Below are positions 8,201 to 10,996 of a stretch of DNA of 10,996 nucleotides, piece by piece. Each line of letters begins with the position of its first letter. Position 1 is the first letter of the stretch. Source of the stretch: Myxococcales bacterium (GTDB lineage: Bacteria > Myxococcota_C > UBA6777); contig JALTMC010000353.1 of the NCBI GenBank assembly GCA_027005175.1, positions 5,014 through 16,009 on the forward strand. The letters run 5' to 3'. The notes under the pieces were generated by a model. It had not been told where the DNA came from. It did not search any database and saw only the letters and a list, made by a program, of their open reading frames with translations. The translations under genes were made by a program, and so were the position numbers.

Positions 8201-9106
8201 TGTACCACCCGTCACACAAGTGCCGTTGTTGCAAAACTGTCCCTGACCACAATCACAATGAGCTTTACAAGCTTGTTGGCTTGGGCACTTCTCACGTTGG
8301 CCTGCGAGGGTATCGCAAGCCTGACCCGCAGGACAAGCCTGTGGTCTGTCACAGCAATAGACGGGAATACTTGTTTTGACACACTTGCCATTCGTACAGG
8401 TCAAGCCTGTGGAGCAATCACAAGACGACTTACAGGTTTTGACAGTTCCACAAGTCCCTTTGCTACCATCCCGTGCTTCACAAGTCTTTCCGGTGGGACA
8501 GTTGTCGGCACTGCAACAATAGATGGGGGTCGAAGCCTTTGTGCACACACCGTTGGTGCAGCCCAAACCTGTGACACAATCACAAGCGGAGGTACAAGCA
8601 GAGCCTTCATTCCCACAAGTACGCGCACCTCCTTTGAAGGAAAGACACGTGCTGCCAGGTTTACAACCGGACTTTTCACAACAGTAGACAGGAGAATCCG
8701 TTTTTGTACAAAAACCGTCAACACAGGCGAGTCCCTGGTCACAGTCACAGGCTTGCTTGCATTGGGGACGAGCACCACAAGTCTCTGACTTACCGCTTGT
8801 GTCTACACATGCAAGACCTTGGGGACAGTTATCGCGAGAACAGCAGTACACAGGCGTGGTGGGAAAGATACACTTCCCTTCACTACACTCCTGCCCTTGC
8901 GGGCAATCACAACGCTGTTGACATGTTCTGGCTTCGTCTGCACCACCTTCCCCAAGCGGTGTATCGGTCGATGTACCACCATCCGTGAGAACGGTTCCAT
9001 CCGAAGCAGGGGGCTTGTTGCCACAGTCACAGGCTGTACCCCAAACCATTAACAATACCGAACCACAAAAAATTACAAACCATTTTGTACGGATCAAATT
9101 TGACAT
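5300..9106 (-). CDS. Giant cysteine-rich modular lipoprotein (22 tandem modules)
   Basis: 1,268 residues from the chosen start. I do not recognise the family. The signal peptide MSNLIRTKWFVIFCGSVLL ends in the lipobox GTAC (Cys26), with Asp at +2. A Gly/Asp/Thr-rich linker reaches residue 61, and 22 cysteine modules then fill the protein to its end. Seventeen are type I (10 Cys, usually 52-56 residues): C-x3-CDC-x2-GQ-x-C-x2-G-x-C, then PVYCC-x4-CP-x4-C and a final Cys. Five are type II (8 Cys, 54-61 residues) with a C-x5-C-x4-C-x6-C start. I count about 213 cysteines, nearly 17% of residues; the even number per module suggests 4-5 internal disulfides each, so it should be exported. A surface stalk, adhesin or metal-binding role is conceivable but not shown. 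ATG 9106 is chosen because GGAGG lies 4 bases upstream; ATG 9109 is only 1 base from it. A TTG at 9136 coincides with the predicted transcription start and is unlikely. Confidence 0.9.
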   Translation of the reverse strand: MSNLIRTKWFVIFCGSVLLMVWGTACDCGNKPPASDGTVLTDGGTSTDTPLGEGGADEARTCQQRCDCPQGQECSEGKCIFPTTPVYCCSRDNCPQGLACVDTSGKSETCGARPQCKQACDCDQGLACVDGFCTKTDSPVYCCEKSGCKPGSTCLSFKGGARTCGNEGSACTSACDCVTGLGCTNGVCTKASTPIYCCSADNCPTGKTCEARDGSKGTCGTVKTCKSSCDCSTGLTCTNGKCVKTSIPVYCCDRPQACPAGQACDTLAGQREKCPSQQACKAHCDCGQGQFCNNGTCVTGGTAVYCCSKLGCPTNAACFHSDGSVGNCPGKKCSSDTACGKPTCVQQGTQCTQTIPRCKSDGSCANELTTNAGTCIADVGRCKFAPPQCKVNCDCPQGQGCIQGRCIAGIVPVYCCDKAGCPSKQACTKKNGNAGTCPSTPQCKSNSDCGGQSCTQSGSNCIEIFPVCIASGTCSRSAKTVINADCKAGPSGVRQCIPRKPPQCKTNTDCPKTQCSQSGNNCITTSYSCSNGSCVPAPGRIVQNSLCRTSNGVGQCIAKPPQCKIDTDCGKPRCGNQGTSCFQTEPKCSNGQCVGSTRLLPNAQCGPAGKCVKRPPAQCKVDCDCSQGQGCSSGRCVTGIVPVYCCSKTGCPAGKTCTNTNGSKGSCPKPVCQSNADCGRATCRQSGTSCVRTVPSCVNGVCRTSSVTSSGFCNTSSGACTSVAFCKTTCDCPQGQACRQTGPLPIPGQQGVCIRTRTPTYCCDKAGCPSRHACTNKSGGQGFCPALCKSPCDCTAGEDCVGGKCITGTKPVYCCDDAAKCPPGAVCRDKSNKAGTCKKQPRPCKSSCDCIQGEACTKGQCTKSTTPVYCCENTGCPAGKACKDKNGLNGVCPVLCKEHCDCAQGQRCLRGKCTAGSGSVYCCDKKGCPSRYFCYKKGGGTGRCPEQKCASPCDCTQGEDCRGGKCTRVFPAVYCCGAKGCPTGQACKDKSNKWGTCSGTPACQSPCDCPQGRDCYRGQCIQVSPAVYCCTKTGCPAGQTCYDSKNVRNVCPGSQCTTSCDCSRQGQSCVRGRCTYTNPRIYCCSKAGCRAGQTCEDKNGKLGICPGKTCKSACDCNQGQDCRNGSCVSVSPPVYCCSKTGCRAGQACVTATGSSSTCPVQCRVRCDCPQGQDCFRGNCFTRRGAYCCDKPGCPRGQACRTRSNQSGTCGGSTGTTCKVRCDCPQGQECSSGKCVASPFPVYCCDKAGCPSRFICKDKSGKNGFCSSP
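5303..8923 (-). repeat. Array of 22 coding tandem repeats (about 156-186 bp each)
   Basis: In translation order the module starts are 8923, 8761, 8596, 8434, 8269 (type I), 8110 (II), 7942 (I), 7780, 7597, 7420 (II), 7252 (I), 7093 (II), then 6931, 6745, 6577, 6421, 6262, 6100, 5941, 5779, 5623 and 5458 (all I). The module at 6931-6746 is longest (62 residues), with a Pro/Gly-rich insertion (GPLPIPG) between its fourth and fifth Cys. The units have diverged to the point where mainly the Cys, Gly and VYCC positions are kept, so most duplications are old. Local similarity remains, for example GIVPVYCC in the modules at 7942 and 7252. Confidence 0.9.
6932..8110 (-). repeat. Central zone with type II (eight-Cys) modules
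   Basis: The five type II modules (7943-8110, 7598-7780, 7421-7597, 7253-7420 and 6932-7093) all lie in this central zone, mixed with two type I modules. They lack the CDC and VYCC signatures and instead carry a pattern like C-K-x-N-x-D-C, C-x-Q-S/G-G-x-x-C and C-x-N-G-x-C. Several end in PPQ just before the next module. Three are consecutive. The zone separates 5 type I modules at the N-terminal side from 10 at the C-terminal side. Confidence 0.8.
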
Positions 9107-9142
9107 CATGCCTCCATCGATAGGTCTATCATTCAAACCACG

Positions 9143-9172
9143 ATTCTAGTTGGCGAACTTCTCATCTGTCAA
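9143..9172 (-). promoter_or_regulatory. Sigma70-type promoter of the cysteine-rich lipoprotein gene
   Basis: On the minus strand a perfect TTGACA (9172-9167) and TAGAAT (9148-9143, 5 of 6) are 18 bases apart. Transcription would start near 9136, leaving a leader of about 28 bases with the GGAGG at 9115-9111. This supports the ATG start at 9106 (or 9109) over upstream alternatives. Confidence 0.65.
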
Positions 9173-9247
9173 CGAAGCATTGAAAAAAGATGCAAAAAAA
9201 TGGTCCACAGCTTCGTCGGCCTGAAGGGTGAAAGGTGAAGCGTTTTC

Positions 9248-9276
9248 TTGCGAAACGTGCTCACGCTGTTTAAGAT
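9248..9276 (+). promoter_or_regulatory. Candidate promoter for xerC
   Basis: TTGCGA (9248-9253) and TAAGAT (9271-9276) are 17 bases apart, each with 4 of 6 consensus bases. The start point would be near 9283, just before the TTG at 9295. It is the best-placed candidate in the gap, though not a strong one. Confidence 0.35.
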
Positions 9277-9294
9277 GATGAGCGAACAAGGCCT

Positions 9295-10293
9295 TTGAGT
9301 CATACAAACACAAGCAGTGAGAGAAAGTTGCCAGACTCGATACAACCCGAAAAAAAAACACGATTCATCGATCCCCACTGGATGCAACGTTACCTCGCTC
9401 ACATGCGGGTGGTGCGCCAGGCGTCGCCGCATACACTGCTCGCCTACCAACGCGACCTGGAAACATTTAAGACCTACCTGGAAGAAGAACAGCAGGTGGA
9501 GCAATGGCAGGATGTCAATCGTCATCACATTCGTGGATACCTGGCAGCTCTCTACCATCAACAGAACAAAGCGACGACAATTCGGCGAAAGTGCAGCTCG
9601 CTGCGAGGATTCTACCGTTTTTTGGAAAGCAGAGAGCAGATCGACAAGAATCCGTTTGCTCATATCATTCTTCCCAAGCTCGCCCAAGAACTCCCACGCT
9701 TTTTGTCTGTTGAAGAGGTACAGGAGCTACTTCAAGCACCGGATGCAAGAACACCGTTAGGGGCACGAGACAAAGCAATTCTTGAACTTCTCTACGCCAC
9801 GGGGATACGTGTAAGTGAGTTAGTCTCGCTCAATCTAGAGAGCCTGGAGCCCTGGGGCTTTATTAAAGTGCTTGGCAAACGTCGGAAAGAACGTATCATC
9901 CCTGTGGGCGGCCCAGCCCTGCAAGCCATCGAACGATATTACCTTCTACGCCACCAGCTTTTGGCAGCGGCAGAGGAACAACCTATCGACCCCAAAGCAG
10001 TCTTCCTCAATTACAAAGGTGGTCGCCTGACCAGTCGTAGCGTACGGCGCGTGGTACACCGATATGTACTAGAGACAGCGACACGACTGCACATCAGTCC
10101 ACATGGCCTGCGTCACTCCTTTGCAACACACCTGTTAGAGGGCGGCGCTGATCTGCGCGGGATTCAAGAGTTGTTGGGTCACGAGAGTTTGTCAACAACC
10201 CAGCGATACACCCATGTCAATGTCGCCAACTTGATCGCCATACATGCCAAAGCTCATCCCCGCAACAAAAGACCCCCTCCGACTCCCTCCTGA
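9295..10293 (+). CDS. xerC: Tyrosine recombinase XerC
   Basis: 332 residues from TTG 9295. XerC acts with XerD at the dif site to resolve chromosome dimers. The N-terminal SAM-like core-binding domain starts at WMQRYLAHM (about 29-37). All catalytic residues of the family are present: Arg172 (TGIRVSEL), Lys195 (VLGKRRKER), His270 and Arg273 (HGLRH), His296 (LGHESLSTTQ) and the nucleophile Tyr305 (RYTHV). LGHESLSTTQ is closer to XerC (SLSTTQ) than XerD (DISTTQ), so XerC is preferred. The start is uncertain. TTG 9295 has a weak AAGG 3 bases upstream and adds 29 unconserved residues. ATG 9382 would give 303 residues, nearer E. coli XerC (298), but has no ribosome site. Intact catalytic residues and absence of flanking phage or integron genes favour a housekeeping recombinase. 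No dif-like site was seen in the window. Confidence 0.9.
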   Translation: MSHTNTSSERKLPDSIQPEKKTRFIDPHWMQRYLAHMRVVRQASPHTLLAYQRDLETFKTYLEEEQQVEQWQDVNRHHIRGYLAALYHQQNKATTIRRKCSSLRGFYRFLESREQIDKNPFAHIILPKLAQELPRFLSVEEVQELLQAPDARTPLGARDKAILELLYATGIRVSELVSLNLESLEPWGFIKVLGKRRKERIIPVGGPALQAIERYYLLRHQLLAAAEEQPIDPKAVFLNYKGGRLTSRSVRRVVHRYVLETATRLHISPHGLRHSFATHLLEGGADLRGIQELLGHESLSTTQRYTHVNVANLIAIHAKAHPRNKRPPPTPS

Positions 10294-10646
10294 ACCTAAT
10301 ATCACAACCCAACATGGCAAACCAACCATCTCAATTTGAATCGAAATTAATGAAAAAGACATCCGATATCCTAGTCCGTATGATTCATAAACATTCTGCC
10401 AGGAGGAGCAATCTCTGGCACCTGTTTCGTCAGGTTTGCTTTGACGTCTTGACATGGAGAACCACGCCTTCAAGACCAAAGTATGGCCTTCCCCACATCG
10501 ACTCAGGCTTCGCTTGCTCCTGCGACAAACCATGTGAATCATCCGGGGTAACACAAGGGCTCCTCCCTCGTTCCCACGACAAACCATGTGAATCACCCGG
10601 GGTAACACAAGGGCCCCTCCCTCGCTCCTCCCTTGTTCATCACAAG
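10294..10646. other. Gap between xerC and the LysM lipoprotein gene
   Basis: This stretch of 353 bases has no gene I can support. It holds a possible weak promoter (AAGACA 10356-10361, TATGAT 10379-10384, 17-base spacing) and the 54-bp tandem duplication at 10523-10630. The frame of the downstream lipoprotein is open throughout (from 10152), with in-frame ATGs at 10314, 10350 and 10380, but none has a convincing ribosome site. It could therefore be a long leader or an N-terminal extension. Confidence 0.5.
10523..10630. repeat. 54-bp tandem duplication
   Basis: Copy 1 is 10523-10576 and copy 2 is 10577-10630, with 49 of 54 bases identical; three of the first 52 bases differ, all T to C. The unit begins CGACAAACCATGTGAATCA and has a CCGGGGTAACACAAGGG core. 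The period is a multiple of three, so it does not break any reading frame. Read forward it gives DKPCES-x-GVTQG. Read on the minus strand it gives ALVLPR-x-IHMVCR, within an otherwise unconvincing open frame (10740-10192). Confidence 0.85.
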
Positions 10647-10996
10647 ATGGCTGTCCTGACATATCTCCTGTTGGGTGCTGCTGTAGGTTTCTTATGCCAG
10701 GCTTGTCAACCATCTCCATCAACCGAGGAGACAGCCCCAAAACCGAAGCGTCCGATCACTGCCCAAGTCGCTCCACGTCTGGCAGGCCCCAGACAGCGAG
10801 CCCCCCAAGCTCGCAAAAAGATCAAGCACCCGCGAAAGCTTAAACAAACCTGGACTATCCGGCGAGGAGATACCCTTGAGTCCATCCTCCAGAGACTTCA
10901 TGTCAAACCCCACCAACTCCAAATCGACATCCGGGACGAACTCTCCGACTTTATCGATTTACGACAGATCCGACCGGGTCATACGATATCCGTCCG
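10647..10996 (+). CDS. Lipoprotein with LysM-like domain, N-terminal part (3' truncated by window)
   Basis: The frame stays open to the window edge; 116 full codons are visible from ATG 10647. Residues 1-20 (MAVLTYLLLGAAVGFLCQAC) form a hydrophobic signal ending in a lipobox-like CQAC. A basic, Pro-rich linker follows (about 21-68, for example KPKRP and ARKKIKHPRK). Next is WTIRRGDTLESILQRL, ending in LRQIRPGHTISV. This is the GDTL...RPG pattern of LysM or OapA-like domains that precede many M23 peptidoglycan endopeptidases. A cell-wall hydrolase or wall-binding lipoprotein is therefore likely, but the catalytic part is not in view. The ATG lacks a clear ribosome site, and the frame is open upstream, so the start is uncertain. 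The signal peptide is the main argument for 10647. Confidence 0.7.
   Translation, partial: MAVLTYLLLGAAVGFLCQACQPSPSTEETAPKPKRPITAQVAPRLAGPRQRAPQARKKIKHPRKLKQTWTIRRGDTLESILQRLHVKPHQLQIDIRDELSDFIDLRQIRPGHTISV

Noticed and set aside
6791-8788. Long plus-strand open frames (6791-7636 and 7739-8788) opposite the cysteine-rich gene
   Set aside because: Their Thr/Ala-rich repeated composition is the mirror of the Cys-module codons on the other strand; no start signals or domains support them.
5303-8923. CRISPR-like periodicity
   Set aside because: The repeats are about 160 bp, diverged and fully coding; there are no short identical repeats with unique spacers.
9295-10293. xerC as a mobile-element or integron integrase
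   Set aside because: The sequence fits housekeeping XerC, and there are no att sites, cassettes, transposases or phage genes nearby.
10192-10740. Minus-strand 182-codon frame containing the 54-bp repeats
   Set aside because: It overlaps the end of xerC and the start of the LysM lipoprotein, shows no domain or signal, and its repeat content comes from the DNA duplication.

Overview
The window looks like a chromosomal segment of a Gram-negative bacterium of the former Deltaproteobacteria (Myxococcota or Bradymonadota type). This is an inference from gene style: a Hanks-type Ser/Thr kinase with a long Pro/Ser-rich linker and C-terminal membrane anchor, several lipoproteins, and a giant cysteine-rich lipoprotein whose linker is rich in Asp, Gly and Thr. 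Base composition appears close to 50% GC by eye, low for a classical myxobacterium, so the exact group is uncertain. I see no rRNA, tRNA, CRISPR array, insertion sequence or phage genes.

Layout, left to right. (1) Positions 1-1074, plus strand: the C-terminal part of a Ser/Thr protein kinase, cut by the window edge. (2) A minus-strand group converging on it: coaBC (4266-3046, coenzyme A synthesis), a secreted staphylococcal-nuclease-like lipoprotein (2992-2138) and birA (1941-1171, biotin-protein ligase). The 196-base gap before birA carries an imperfect 37-bp direct repeat. (3) yicC (4401-5291, plus strand), divergent from coaBC across 134 bases that hold overlapping candidate promoters. (4) A minus-strand gene of about 3.8 kb (9106-5300) for a lipoprotein built of 22 tandem cysteine-rich modules. 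It ends tail to tail with yicC, 8 bases apart, and has a good sigma70-type promoter. (5) xerC (9295-10293, plus strand), divergent from the lipoprotein gene. (6) A region with a 54-bp tandem duplication, then the start of a lipoprotein with a LysM-like domain that runs off the right edge.

Most genes are housekeeping: coaBC and birA serve coenzyme A and biotin metabolism, yicC RNA turnover, and xerC chromosome dimer resolution. The accessory part is the cell-surface set: the nuclease lipoprotein, the 22-module cysteine-rich lipoprotein and the truncated LysM lipoprotein. The 22-module protein is the strongest candidate for something undescribed. It mixes 17 ten-cysteine modules with 5 eight-cysteine modules and has about 213 cysteines in roughly 1,270 residues. 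I see no partner gene that would turn it into a recognisable system.
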